Assembly: GCA_027012955.1 (NCBI GenBank)
Contig: JALUYL010000057.1
Coordinates: 1 to 50,830 of the forward strand
Reading direction: 5' to 3'
Length of the DNA stretch: 50,830 nucleotides
Origin: Sulfurovum sp.
GTDB lineage: Bacteria; Campylobacterota; Campylobacteria; Campylobacterales; Sulfurovaceae
Shown here: positions 1 to 8,556 of the stretch, piece by piece
Position numbering within the stretch: position 1 is the stretch's first letter
Layout of the letters: every line of letters begins with the position of its first letter
Notes under the pieces: model-generated
What the model was told of the DNA's origin: nothing
The model's input: only the letters and a program-made list of their open reading frames with translations
Database searches by the model: none
Program-made: the position numbers and the translations under genes

Positions 1-1
1 T

Positions 2-79
2 ACATGTCGTCACTGTGGACAAGATACACTACTTTGTGAAGTAGAATCTGATGAGGTTACCAAAACCCGTCTAAAATAA
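2..79 (+). CDS. C-terminal end of an unidentified zinc-ribbon-like protein (partial)
   Basis: An open frame enters from the left edge and stops at a TAA (77-79). The 25 visible residues contain a C-R-H-C-G knuckle and a third cysteine (L-L-C-E-V), then end in a basic tail (TKTRLK). This resembles the C-terminal zinc ribbon of a larger protein, but the fragment is too short to assign a family. A promoter for the next gene follows directly, which fits this being a real 3' end. It could also be a chance open frame. Confidence 0.4.
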   Translation, partial: TCRHCGQDTLLCEVESDEVTKTRLK

Positions 80-83
80 ACGA

Positions 84-137
84 TAAGTGTACCTAAGTGT
101 ACCCTATAGACTTTATTTGAGTTGTGTATGATATAAT
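84..137 (+). promoter_or_regulatory. Promoter with tandem 10-bp direct repeat upstream of the lipoprotein gene
   Basis: TATAAT lies at 132-137. Two exact, adjacent copies of TAAGTGTACC occupy 84-93 and 94-103, near the expected -35/-45 region. Tandem repeats at this distance from a -10 are a common layout for regulator sites. The regulator is unknown. No convincing -35 hexamer is visible. Confidence 0.45.
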
Positions 138-157
138 AATAAAAAAGGTTTCTTTCT

Positions 158-487
158 ATGCAAAAATCGCAAAAATTATTACTGACACTCGCTTCTTTTT
201 CTATGGCAATACTTGTCTCAGGTTGTGGACAAGTGCAACCTTATGTCAATACAGATACTTCTGATGAATGTGCAACCGTACAAAAGAAACTTAGACAAGT
301 AGACACCTTTACAAAAGTGGTTAATGATACAAGTGCTTTTCACTTAGATGAGGCTGCTGATGCCATTACTACACCTGGTATCACCGTGAGTAACAATAAG
401 CGTCAAATGTTAAGAGATGCAAAGAAAAAAAGAGCAGTACTTACAGCTGAAAAACAGTCACTCGGTTGCAAAACAGCAGAAGAATAA
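158..487 (+). CDS. Small lipoprotein of unknown function
   Basis: A 109-residue protein begins with a basic, hydrophobic signal sequence that ends in a lipobox (L-V-S-G-C, cysteine about residue 23), so it should be lipidated and anchored to the outer or inner membrane. The mature part is hydrophilic, has two further cysteines (D-E-C-A and L-G-C-K) that could form a disulfide, and a lysine-rich helical C-terminus. A purine-rich AAGG (145-148) sits 9 nt before the ATG, and a promoter with TATAAT is at 132-137. It is monocistronic, since an unrelated promoter follows. I do not recognise a family. Confidence 0.75.
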   Translation: MQKSQKLLLTLASFSMAILVSGCGQVQPYVNTDTSDECATVQKKLRQVDTFTKVVNDTSAFHLDEAADAITTPGITVSNNKRQMLRDAKKKRAVLTAEKQSLGCKTAEE

Positions 488-496
488 AAGCGCTAA

Positions 497-595
497 AGTT
501 TTCCTTTACATTATGATTTTGACGAAATAGATGCCATAGTTGAACCTTTTAATAACGAAAAAGTTGAGGTTCGTAGCTTGGCATATAAACTTTAG
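497..595 (+). other. Short open frame, possible gene remnant
   Basis: Between the lipoprotein and htpG there is an open frame from just after a TAA (494-496) to a TAG (593-595). It has no start codon. It encodes about 32 residues with protein-like composition (HYDFDEID, then EVRSLAYKL at the end). It may be the 3' remnant of a deleted gene, or chance. Nothing upstream matches it. Confidence 0.2.
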
Positions 596-603
596 AGATT
601 ACC

Positions 604-622
604 TTTAGTCACTTGGACTAAA
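604..622 (+). terminator. Inverted repeat before the htpG promoter
   Basis: TTTAGTC (604-610) and GACTAAA (616-622) form a perfect 7-bp stem with a 5-nt loop, 30 bp upstream of the htpG -35. There is no T-run after it, so it may be a weak terminator or an operator. Confidence 0.3.
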
Positions 623-651
623 CTAACTTAAAAGAAATCTTGCATAAAAAC

Positions 652-680
652 TTGAAATATTTACCAAAATAGTATATAAT
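652..680 (+). promoter_or_regulatory. Sigma-70-type promoter of htpG
   Basis: TTGAAA (652-657) and TATAAT (675-680) are separated by 17 bp, a near-consensus housekeeping promoter. The expected start of transcription is about 25 nt before the htpG ATG. AGGAGA at 703-708 is the ribosome binding site. I saw no CIRCE-type inverted repeat here. Confidence 0.75.
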
Positions 681-714
681 CCCACAAAATTAAATATATG
701 ACAGGAGAAACACC

Positions 715-2577
715 ATGGCAAAACATCAGTTTCAAACAGAAATAGGGCAGCTTCTAAAGCTCATGACACACTCTCTTTACTCAAATAAAGAAATCTTTAT
801 AAGAGAACTTGTTTCCAATTCTAGTGATGCACTCGATAAATTTAACTATCTTTCTCTTACAGATGATAGCTTCAAATCAGAAGAGTGGTCTGGAAAAGTA
901 TTTATCAAACTAGATAAAGAAGATAACTCTCTTACTATTGGCGACAATGGTATCGGTATGAACGAAGCAGATTTGATGGATCACTTAGGGACTATTGCTA
1001 AATCTGGTACCAAAGCATTTATGGAAAACCTTACAGGTGATGCTAAAAAAGATTCTAATCTTATAGGTCAGTTTGGGGTAGGGTTTTACTCAGTGTTTAT
1101 GGTGGCAGAAAAAGTAGATGTCATCTCTAAAAAAGCAGGGGAAGAGCAAGCTTATATGTTCTCAACCGATGGCTCGGGAGAATATGAAGTAAAACCTGTG
1201 ACAAAAGAATCTCATGGTACGGTGATTTACATCAAACTAAAAGAAGATGAAAAAGAATTTTTGGACAAATGGCGTACGCAAGAAGTGGTAAAGAAATACT
1301 CTAACCACATTGCGTACCCTATCATGCTGAACTACTCCGAAGAAGAGACAGAAGGTGAGGGTGATGATGCTGTAAGTAAAATGGTCAATAAAACAGAACA
1401 AATCAATGCAGCCACTGCACTTTGGACACTTTCTAAATCTGAACTCAAAAAAGAGGACTATGTAGAGTTTTACAAAACCATCGCACATGGTGATGATGAA
1501 CCTCTTACCTACCTACACAACAGAGTAGAAGGAGCCAATGAATTTACGACACTCTTTTTCATCCCTAAAACTGCACCGATGGATATGTATAGAGCAGACT
1601 ATGAAGCTGGTGTGAAGCTTTACGTTAAACGTGTATTTATTACCGATGATAACAAAGAGTTGTTGCCACCATATTTACGTTTTGTGAAAGGGATTATCGA
1701 TTCTGAAGATTTACCACTGAATGTAAGCCGTGAACTTTTACAAGAAAATAGAATCTTGGCTAACATCAAACAAAATGCTACAAAGAAGATACTCCAAGCT
1801 ATTAAAAAGCTTTCAGGAGAAGATGCCGAAACATTTATATCTCAGTATAACAGAGTGATAAAAGAGGGTATCTATATTGACAATACCAACAAAGAGCTTT
1901 TACTCGACATCGTAAAATATAAGTCTTCGACCCAAGAAGGGCTTGTGAGTTTTGACGAGTATGTGAGCCGTGGTAACTCTGAGAAAAAAGAGATTTACTA
2001 CATCACGGGTGAAGATGAAAAAGTCTTAAGAAACTCGCCACTGCTTGAAGCCTATAAAAAAGCAAATATTGAAGTGCTCATCATGGATGACAAAGAGGTA
2101 GATAGCATCGTTACCCCTATGATAGGGACGTATAAAGAGTGGAGTTTAAAAGACATCACTTCTATCGAAGCACCAGATTCTAAAACTGAAGAAGAAAAAG
2201 AAGAGGTAGCCAAAGAGTTTAAATCGTTGACAGATAAAATCAAAGAGGTGCTTGGTGAAGAGGTAAAAGAAGTTAAAACATCAACACGTCTTACTTCTAG
2301 TCCATCGTGTGTACTTAAAGATCCATCAGACCCTATGGCAGGAATGGCTGCTATGTTTGCACAAATGGGACAAGAGATGCCAGAAACACCTCTTATCTTA
2401 GAAGTCAATCCTGAGCATGAGATGATTAAGAAGCTTGATAGTCTTGAAGACAAAGCACTTTTTGATGACTTATCATGGATACTTCTTGACTCTGCGAAAC
2501 TCTCTGAAGGGCTAGAGCCTAAAGATAAGGGTGCATTTGCCGCGCGTGTGGCATCATTGGCTACGAAGGCACTGTAA
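715..2577 (+). CDS. htpG: Molecular chaperone HtpG (Hsp90)
   Basis: This 620-residue protein is the bacterial Hsp90, a homodimeric ATP-driven cytosolic chaperone that remodels late folding intermediates. The N-terminal GHKL ATPase has the Bergerat-fold motifs: F-I-R-E-L-V-S-N-S-S-D-A (about 28-39, catalytic Glu), D-N-G-I-G-M (77-82) and G-Q-F-G-V-G-F-Y-S (118-126). The middle domain keeps the L-P-L-N-V-S-R-E-L-L-Q segment with the catalytic-loop arginine, and the C-terminal dimerisation domain is complete. The length is normal for the family. It has its own strong promoter and a good ribosome binding site (AGGAGA). The next gene starts 3 nt after its stop, so the downstream membrane genes may be cotranscribed with it. 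Confidence 0.98.
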   Translation: MAKHQFQTEIGQLLKLMTHSLYSNKEIFIRELVSNSSDALDKFNYLSLTDDSFKSEEWSGKVFIKLDKEDNSLTIGDNGIGMNEADLMDHLGTIAKSGTKAFMENLTGDAKKDSNLIGQFGVGFYSVFMVAEKVDVISKKAGEEQAYMFSTDGSGEYEVKPVTKESHGTVIYIKLKEDEKEFLDKWRTQEVVKKYSNHIAYPIMLNYSEEETEGEGDDAVSKMVNKTEQINAATALWTLSKSELKKEDYVEFYKTIAHGDDEPLTYLHNRVEGANEFTTLFFIPKTAPMDMYRADYEAGVKLYVKRVFITDDNKELLPPYLRFVKGIIDSEDLPLNVSRELLQENRILANIKQNATKKILQAIKKLSGEDAETFISQYNRVIKEGIYIDNTNKELLLDIVKYKSSTQEGLVSFDEYVSRGNSEKKEIYYITGEDEKVLRNSPLLEAYKKANIEVLIMDDKEVDSIVTPMIGTYKEWSLKDITSIEAPDSKTEEEKEEVAKEFKSLTDKIKEVLGEEVKEVKTSTRLTSSPSCVLKDPSDPMAGMAAMFAQMGQEMPETPLILEVNPEHEMIKKLDSLEDKALFDDLSWILLDSAKLSEGLEPKDKGAFAARVASLATKAL

Positions 2578-2580
2578 ATC

Positions 2581-3216
2581 ATGACTATACCCTTAGATGA
2601 ACTTTTCGTCTTTGCACTACTTCTGTTAGGAGTAGTGGGGGTATATTATGCGCTTAAACTGCACTATGTCTTTGCTTTTGGTTTGGTGACTAAAACTTCC
2701 ATAGATGCACGTAAAAAACAAAAAATTGAGAAGATTAAATTGTATGTATTTATTTTTCTGAAAGTTTTGTTGGGGTTAGGCTTGGTTGGGATGTTTACCT
2801 TTGGAAGTATCGACCTTGTGGAGGGTATCAGTTTAAAGCATGTTGTGTTGTCGTATTGGCAGCAAATACCAGAGGGGTTTTGGTTGCATATGTTGGTAAC
2901 CTTGGTACGCATTTCCGTGCTTATTGCAATCATGCGTTATGTACTAAAGTGGATATTTTCTTCTTTAGATAAGCATGAAGAAAAAACACAGTTAAAAAAA
3001 CGCTATAATGCAGATAATATACGTTTGGTGTATCTTAGAATACACAATATGATTAAATATACTTTTGTGCTGGGAGTGGTATATCGTATTATCCATTTTT
3101 TTCCGTTTTTAGCAGAAGTGAGTGAAGTCTTTTTATGTGCGTTGATACTCTTTTTTATCTCGGCACTCTTCATCACACTTCGCGAAGTTATATTGATGCG
3201 TAAAACAAGGAATTAA
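2581..3216 (+). CDS. Multi-pass inner-membrane protein of unknown function
   Basis: This 211-residue protein has an N-terminal membrane helix (about 6-28), a basic cytoplasmic loop (TSIDARKKQKIEKIK), and roughly four more hydrophobic segments (about 45-66, 98-120, 155-172, 178-200). A charged loop (SSLDKHEEKTQLKKRYN) separates the third and fourth. I do not recognise a family or catalytic motif. It sits between htpG (3 nt gap) and a cation diffusion facilitator that begins at the next nucleotide after its stop, so the three genes probably share a transcript. It might serve the exporter or be an unrelated membrane protein. Confidence 0.75.
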   Translation: MTIPLDELFVFALLLLGVVGVYYALKLHYVFAFGLVTKTSIDARKKQKIEKIKLYVFIFLKVLLGLGLVGMFTFGSIDLVEGISLKHVVLSYWQQIPEGFWLHMLVTLVRISVLIAIMRYVLKWIFSSLDKHEEKTQLKKRYNADNIRLVYLRIHNMIKYTFVLGVVYRIIHFFPFLAEVSEVFLCALILFFISALFITLREVILMRKTRN

Positions 3217-4149
3217 ATGAAAATGTCACCTCAAAAAAAAGCCACGGTTGTTTCAAGTTTAGTGGCAACGCTGCTTGTGTTTGTCAAGTTATTTATCGGG
3301 GTAGCCAGTGGTTCTGTGGCGGTACTGGCTTCTGCTATTGACTCGCTTTTAGACACTTTGGTTTCTGTATTTAATTTCTTTGCCATTAAAAAAGCAGAAG
3401 AAGACCCAGATGAAGTGTTTCAGTATGGAAAAGGCAAGATACAAGCCATCGCAGCAGTCATTGAAGGTACAGTGATTACAATGTCTGGGCTTTATATTAT
3501 CTATGTAGCCATAGATAAACTGACACGAAATACTACAACAAGCTTACTGACCCCTTCACTTTTAGTGATGACATTTTCTATCGTGGTTACCTTTATTTTG
3601 GTACGCTACTTACTGAAAGTTGCCAAAGAAACCGATAACCTTGTCATCAAAGCAGATGCCCTGCATTACCAAACCGACCTTTGGTCAAATGCCGCAGTGT
3701 TGTTGGCATTGGGGTTGGTTTACTTTACAGGGCATGATACTATAGATGCTATTTTTGGTTTGGGGATTGGGGTATATATTATTTACTCTGCGTATGAGAT
3801 TATCCATGAGGGGATAGAGATTCTTTTAGACAAAGCACTTGATGGTGAGACGGTAGCTAGCATCGGTGAAATCATTTCTCAACATTCTGAAGTAACGTCT
3901 TACCATTGGTTGCGTACCCGTACAGATGGTACGACAAACTTTGTAGAGTTTCACATGGTACTGCGTCCCAATATGTTGTTACTTGAAGCACACCGCATCG
4001 CAGATGAGGTTGAAGATGCGATAAAACTTCTCAATACGAAGAAAAAATGGATTATCACCCCACATTTTGACCCATATGATGACGAATTGGTTAACAATGC
4101 CATGTTGCATGGTAGAGCTGTAGAAACACTTGAAAAGGTACAGGACTAA
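3217..4149 (+). CDS. Cation diffusion facilitator family exporter (FieF-like)
   Basis: A 310-residue CDF transporter that exports divalent metal (Fe2+, Zn2+ or Mn2+ in characterised relatives) from the cytoplasm in exchange for protons. It has the two aspartates of TM2 (A-I-D-S-L-L-D) and the H-Y-Q-T-D pair in TM5, together the D-D-H-D transport site of FieF-type proteins. The F-Q-Y-G-K-G-K loop and a C-terminal cytoplasmic metal-binding domain (E-F-H-M-V-L-R) are also present. Six hydrophobic segments fit the family. It starts directly after the preceding membrane gene, and its stop overlaps the ATG of hemD (TAATG). The metal specificity cannot be read from sequence alone. Confidence 0.9.
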   Translation: MKMSPQKKATVVSSLVATLLVFVKLFIGVASGSVAVLASAIDSLLDTLVSVFNFFAIKKAEEDPDEVFQYGKGKIQAIAAVIEGTVITMSGLYIIYVAIDKLTRNTTTSLLTPSLLVMTFSIVVTFILVRYLLKVAKETDNLVIKADALHYQTDLWSNAAVLLALGLVYFTGHDTIDAIFGLGIGVYIIYSAYEIIHEGIEILLDKALDGETVASIGEIISQHSEVTSYHWLRTRTDGTTNFVEFHMVLRPNMLLLEAHRIADEVEDAIKLLNTKKKWIITPHFDPYDDELVNNAMLHGRAVETLEKVQD

Positions 4150-4802
4150 TGTCCAAAGAGATTTACTTACTCTCACCTACCCCCAAAGAGGGTACTATCT
4201 CTTTACCTATGATTGATTTTACATTGCTATCACAAAAGGTAGATGTTTCAGGGTATGACCTCTTGCTTTTTACTTCTAAACAAGCAGTAAAAAGTGCAGA
4301 AGCATTGAACCCCTCCTGGAAAGACATACCTTGTTTAGCCATAGGATCTGCAACAGCGAGAATTATAGTGGCTTGTGGTGGCACAGTAGTCTATCAACCT
4401 AAAACATTTTATGCCAGTGTTTTAGGCGAAGACATCGTAGAACGATTTAAAACTAAAAAGATTCTCTACCTTCGCCCCAAAGTTGTCTCGTTTGATACCA
4501 AAGCATTTTTAGCGCAATCAGGCATAGAATTAGACGAAAAAATCATTTATGAAACAAAATGTCGTTCCTATAGTAAAGAAGAGAAACCTAAAAAAAATGC
4601 CATTATTATATTTACCTCACCCTCAACCATACATGGTTTTTTTGAAAATTTTGATTGGGATGAAAGCTATACTGCTGTGCTTATAGGGGAAGCAACACGA
4701 AAACATTTACCTAAAAATATACAGTACAGTGTAGCCGATGAAGCAACAATTGATGGGTGTATACGTAAAGCCAAACATCTTCTAACAGCAAATAGGTTAT
4801 AA
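4149..4802 (+). CDS. hemD: Uroporphyrinogen-III synthase
   Basis: A 217-residue protein of the HemD fold, which cyclises hydroxymethylbilane to uroporphyrinogen III in tetrapyrrole synthesis. HemD sequences are poorly conserved, but the hallmark segments are visible: L-L-L-F-T-S-K-Q-A-V (about 38-47), A-I-G-S-A-T-A-R (about 65-72), I-I-F-T-S-P-S-T-I-H-G-F-F (about 150-162) and A-V-L-I-G-E-A-T-R-K-H-L. The last two are the classic T-S-P-S and I-G-x-x-T signatures. The start overlaps the upstream transporter stop by one base, which implies translational coupling. The promoter of the next, non-coding unit lies inside its last codons. Confidence 0.87.
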   Translation: MSKEIYLLSPTPKEGTISLPMIDFTLLSQKVDVSGYDLLLFTSKQAVKSAEALNPSWKDIPCLAIGSATARIIVACGGTVVYQPKTFYASVLGEDIVERFKTKKILYLRPKVVSFDTKAFLAQSGIELDEKIIYETKCRSYSKEEKPKKNAIIIFTSPSTIHGFFENFDWDESYTAVLIGEATRKHLPKNIQYSVADEATIDGCIRKAKHLLTANRL

Positions 4803-4803
4803 T
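4798..4803 (+). promoter_or_regulatory. -10 box of the candidate 6S RNA
   Basis: TATAAT overlaps the hemD stop codon region and would start transcription at about 4810, at the left end of the structured non-coding stretch. No clear -35 is seen. Confidence 0.5.
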
Positions 4804-4809
4804 TTACCT

Positions 4810-5025
4810 AACCTAGGTGATGCGACGACTGTATTTGGGGTCCAACATTAATCTTAGTGGGACATGTAGTCTCTTGGTGTGAGGATGTTTTCGTTTGAGT
4901 CTATTGATTTAGGCAAGAAATTATCCCCTAAAGAGAGACTCCCTCCTACACCGTTGGCTTATTAGGGCTAACTTTCACAGAACGCTCACCCGGGGCTTTA
5001 TTAGTAACGATATTTGCACGCATAG
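4810..5025 (+). ncRNA. ssrS: Candidate 6S RNA upstream of purD
   Basis: The 353-bp hemD-purD gap has no credible gene but shows nested complementarity. The apical hairpin pairs TTTAGG (4908-4913) with CCTAAA (4927-4932) and AGTCT (4898-4902) with AGACT (4936-4940). Outside it, GGTGTGAGGA (4876-4885) pairs with TCCTACACC (4944-4952), then CCAAC (4842-4846) with GTTGG (4953-4957), leaving a large one-sided bulge. Possible closing pairs are ATGCG (4820-4824) and CGCAT (5019-5023). A long imperfect hairpin of about 210 nt with a central bubble is the 6S plan. As I recall, epsilonproteobacterial 6S genes lie next to purD. The remainder to 5155 holds a CGAAC/GTTCG hairpin (5046-5060) and the purD leader. 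It does not match tmRNA, RNase P or SRP RNA motifs. Confidence 0.5.
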
Positions 5026-5155
5026 AAGTTTGTAAAGCTTATCGACGAACCATATGTTCGCCTCAAATCTTTCCAAACTCCTCTACACACAACTCTCGTC
5101 ACTACTAAATCCCCTTTTTTATGGTTTAGATAATGATATTTCGTGGAGAAAATAG

Positions 5156-6424
5156 ATGAATGTATTGATTTTAGGTGCAGGTGGTAGAGAATACTCTATA
5201 GGTTTGGCGTTAAGTAAAGATGAGAATGTAGAGAAGATTTATTTTGCTCCGGGTAATGGTGCGACAGATGCTCTGGGAGAAAACCTTGCTATGTCTGATT
5301 TCTCAGAGTTGGCAGACTTTGTGGAAGCCAATGCTGTAGACTTGACTATCGTTGGTCCAGAAGGTCCTTTGGTTGAGGGTGTGGTAGATGTCTTTGAGGC
5401 ACGGGGACTAACTATCTTTGGTCCTTCCAAGCAAGCGGCTCAGCTTGAAGGTTCTAAAATCTTTATGAAAAACTTTTTAGCACGCCATAATGTACCGACT
5501 GCTGCTTATATTGAAACAGACTCTTTACAAGATGCCTATACATTCATTGAAACATTAGAAGTACCTATTGTCGTAAAAGCAGATGGGCTTTGTGGGGGTA
5601 AAGGTGTTATTATCGCTCAGAGTCATGATGAAGCGAAAAAAGCTGCAGGAGAGATGCTCTCTGGTAATTCATTTGGTGATGCAGGAACTAAAATAGTTGT
5701 AGAAGAATTTTTAGATGGTTATGAACTTTCTGTGTTTGCCATCTGTGATGGGGAAGACTATGTGGTACTTCCTGCTGCACAAGACCATAAAAGACTTCTG
5801 AACAATGATGAAGGACCAAATACAGGTGGTATGGGAGCGTATGCACCTACACCTTTGGTGAATGATGAGATTTACAGAAAGTTGGATGAACGTGTTATTG
5901 TGCCTACCTTAGAAGGTATGAAATCTGAGGGTATGCCGTTTAAAGGTGTACTTTTCATTGGGGTGATGGTGGTAAAAGGTGAGCCGATTATCTTAGAATA
6001 TAATGTACGTTTTGGTGATCCTGAATGTGAAGAGCTTATGCCTTTATTGAAGTCTCCAGCATCTGAACTCTTCTATAAAGCAGCAACAAATGACTTGAAA
6101 AATGCTACGATTGAATTTTATGACAAGTATGCAGTAGGTGTGGTGATGGCATCAAAAGATTACCCTTATAAAAATACGCCAATGGTAGAGATTATTGTAG
6201 ATGATATCTATCATGAAGACTTAAAAGAAAATGCACATATTTCTTATGCGGGTGTGACACGTGGTGACGATGGAAAACTCTATGCAAGTGGAGGAAGAGT
6301 ACTTGTATGTGTAGGTGTAGGTGACAGCATAGCCCAAGCACAAAAACGTGCCTATATGCTAGTAGGGCAAGTACATTTTGCAGGAAAACAGTGTCGGACA
6401 GATATCGCGTATCAGGCACTTTAG
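5156..6424 (+). CDS. purD: Phosphoribosylamine-glycine ligase
   Basis: A 422-residue cytosolic ATP-grasp enzyme (GAR synthetase) that joins glycine to phosphoribosylamine in de novo purine synthesis. The N-domain starts V-L-I-L-G-A-G-G-R-E and has I-V-G-P-E-G-P-L. The ATP-grasp domain has V-K-A-D-G-L-C-G-G-K-G-V (about 140-151) and the metal-binding Y-N-V-R-F-G-D-P-E-C-E (about 282-292). Length and motif order are normal. GTGGAGAAAATAG before the ATG supplies the ribosome binding site, and a TAGATAAT about 25 bp upstream could be its own -10. It stands next to the candidate 6S RNA. Confidence 0.98.
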   Translation: MNVLILGAGGREYSIGLALSKDENVEKIYFAPGNGATDALGENLAMSDFSELADFVEANAVDLTIVGPEGPLVEGVVDVFEARGLTIFGPSKQAAQLEGSKIFMKNFLARHNVPTAAYIETDSLQDAYTFIETLEVPIVVKADGLCGGKGVIIAQSHDEAKKAAGEMLSGNSFGDAGTKIVVEEFLDGYELSVFAICDGEDYVVLPAAQDHKRLLNNDEGPNTGGMGAYAPTPLVNDEIYRKLDERVIVPTLEGMKSEGMPFKGVLFIGVMVVKGEPIILEYNVRFGDPECEELMPLLKSPASELFYKAATNDLKNATIEFYDKYAVGVVMASKDYPYKNTPMVEIIVDDIYHEDLKENAHISYAGVTRGDDGKLYASGGRVLVCVGVGDSIAQAQKRAYMLVGQVHFAGKQCRTDIAYQAL

Positions 6425-6474
6425 GCTACATGATGGGGATGATTTGGTGTATTTTAGTTAGTGTGGTGTAAAGA

Positions 6475-8556
6475 GTGGGTTTACATAGATTGAAAATTTC
6501 TATTATCATTTTTTATGTCTTTAGTGCTTTTTTATATGCTGCAACAACCAATAACACTATTGAAATTACAGCCAAAAAGATACAGGGTACAAAAACATCT
6601 GTAAGAGCTAAAGATGGTGTATTGGTCTACTATAATGATGCAGTGATTAAAGCAAATTCTGCCTTCTATGACAAAGTAAAAAAACTTTTAATTTTAGATG
6701 GTAAAATAGAGATTATAGGATATGAGGGAAGCAAAGAACATGCCAACCATATGGAAATCTATACCCAAACCCAAGAAGTCAGTTTTGATGAACTTTTTTT
6801 AGTCAGTGAGAATGATATTTGGCTATTTTCTGGGGATGTCCATAAAAAAGATGGCAATTATACTTTAGGGCGTTCTATGCTTTCTAGTTGTGACGTAGAT
6901 GACCCTCTTTGGAAAATGGTTTTTTCAAAGTCACTGTATGATTCTAAATCCAAATATATAAAACTCTATGATGCCAAAGTGTATTTATGGGATGTACCTA
7001 TTTTTTATTCTCCTTATTTTGCTTTTTCTACCGATAAACAACGAAGTTCTGGCTTACTTTTTCCTGCGTTGGGTTACTCTAGTTTAGAAGGGTTCCTCTA
7101 TGAACAGCCTGTATTCTGGGCGATATCGGACAGTATAGATATGGAGTTTAACCCTCAGATACGTACCAACAGATCTGTAGGGATGTATGGTACTTTCCGT
7201 TTTGTAGACAGTGCTGAGTCTTCTGGACAGTTGCGTTTAGGGTATTTTAAAGATAAAGCCAGCTACGCCAAAAGTCAAAATCTAGCCAATGACAGTCACT
7301 TTGGTCTGGAATTTAACTATGAATCGTTAAATATTTTTGATAAGTATCTTCCTCAATACTATGAAGATGGTCTGTATATAAACAGTACTTTTTTAAATGA
7401 TATTGACTATTTAAATTTACAGCAAAGTAGTTTGAGTCACTTTGGACTTACCCCTTTGCAAGAGTCACGGCTTAATTATTTTGTACAAAATAATGACTAC
7501 TATATGGGACTTAATGCTAAATATTTTATCGATACGCGTGTGGGTGTTAAAAAAGATGAAACTATTCAAATCTTGCCTTCACTCCAATTTCATAAATATT
7601 TAGATCATTTTATACTCGAAAATTTTACATATAGGGCAGACTTTAAAGTCAACAATTTTGAACGAAAAAAAGGTGCTACTATGCATCAAGCAGAACTTAC
7701 GGTGCCTTTAGAATTTACCGCAGCATTTTTTGATGACTTTTTAAATGTTTCTTTGGGCGAAACTTTTTATTATAGTAAATTTTTCTTTGGTAATGGTAGT
7801 TTTAACTACAATGAATTTGAGTACTACAGTACCATCCATAATGTAAATATTTTTACGGATCTCACCAAACAATATGATGGATTCATCCATGTATTGCAAC
7901 CCTCTATACGTTACATCAAGCCAGGAGTTGAGACACAAAACCCTGTAAAATTTTCATTTTTAGATGCAGGACAAAAAGAACTTTTTGCAGTAGGTTTACC
8001 AGAAGAACAGTATAGTTTTGACTTGAGTCAATATTTTTATGATGATGCAATGCATTTAAAATTTTATCAAAGGTTTAGTCAAAAATATTATATTAATAGA
8101 GCTTATGGACTAGTAGACATGAGTAATGAAATGCAATATAATCTAGCTAATTGGTCACTTTATAGTAATCTTATCTATTCACATGAGTTTGGGAAGCTCA
8201 GAGAGTCTTCAACCCGTCTATCGGTACATGAAGAGAGCTATTCTTTGTCCGTGGGACATACATTTACCCAAGTACTTCCTGATCTCTCTAATGCTACAGC
8301 AGCCAATGACATAGATTTGAGTTTTACCTATACCTATAATGATAGATTTCTTTTTGATGGTGCGATTACGTATAATCTTAATAATGCATCAAGCACACAG
8401 TGGCGTTTTGGTGGTACGTATCATCGAGACTGTTGGAGTGTCTCCACGTCTATTAGGCAAAATATTACACCTAGACCTACGGGAGTTACAACGGACACAA
8501 ACTTTTATGTACAATTTAACTTCATCCCTTTTGGTGGTGTAGGTACGGGAGAATAG
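6475..8556 (+). CDS. lptD: LPS-assembly protein LptD (OstA/Imp)
   Basis: A 693-residue outer-membrane beta-barrel that, with LptE, inserts lipopolysaccharide into the outer leaflet. After the signal peptide (hydrophobic to about residue 20, F-L-Y-A cleavage region) comes an OstA-type beta-jellyroll (about 25-140), then a long barrel rich in alternating aromatics and ending in F-N-F-I-P-F-G-G-V. The signature C-D segment (S-S-C-D-V-D-D-P-L-W) and A-K-V-Y-L-W-D-V-P-I-F-Y-S-P-Y-F are typical LptD. The start is uncertain. GTG 6475 has a poorly spaced ribosome site, and TTG 6490 also gives a good signal peptide. Its stop abuts the next GTG start. Confidence 0.93.
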   Translation: MGLHRLKISIIIFYVFSAFLYAATTNNTIEITAKKIQGTKTSVRAKDGVLVYYNDAVIKANSAFYDKVKKLLILDGKIEIIGYEGSKEHANHMEIYTQTQEVSFDELFLVSENDIWLFSGDVHKKDGNYTLGRSMLSSCDVDDPLWKMVFSKSLYDSKSKYIKLYDAKVYLWDVPIFYSPYFAFSTDKQRSSGLLFPALGYSSLEGFLYEQPVFWAISDSIDMEFNPQIRTNRSVGMYGTFRFVDSAESSGQLRLGYFKDKASYAKSQNLANDSHFGLEFNYESLNIFDKYLPQYYEDGLYINSTFLNDIDYLNLQQSSLSHFGLTPLQESRLNYFVQNNDYYMGLNAKYFIDTRVGVKKDETIQILPSLQFHKYLDHFILENFTYRADFKVNNFERKKGATMHQAELTVPLEFTAAFFDDFLNVSLGETFYYSKFFFGNGSFNYNEFEYYSTIHNVNIFTDLTKQYDGFIHVLQPSIRYIKPGVETQNPVKFSFLDAGQKELFAVGLPEEQYSFDLSQYFYDDAMHLKFYQRFSQKYYINRAYGLVDMSNEMQYNLANWSLYSNLIYSHEFGKLRESSTRLSVHEESYSLSVGHTFTQVLPDLSNATAANDIDLSFTYTYNDRFLFDGAITYNLNNASSTQWRFGGTYHRDCWSVSTSIRQNITPRPTGVTTDTNFYVQFNFIPFGGVGTGE

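Noticed and set aside
2052-2582. A 176-residue open frame antisense to htpG
   Set aside because: Serine/leucine-rich shadow of a strongly coding gene; no ribosome site, no domain, and htpG is unambiguous.
4803-5155. tmRNA, RNase P RNA or SRP RNA in the hemD-purD gap
   Set aside because: No tag reading frame or tRNA-like end, no conserved RNase P core, no SRP apical loop.
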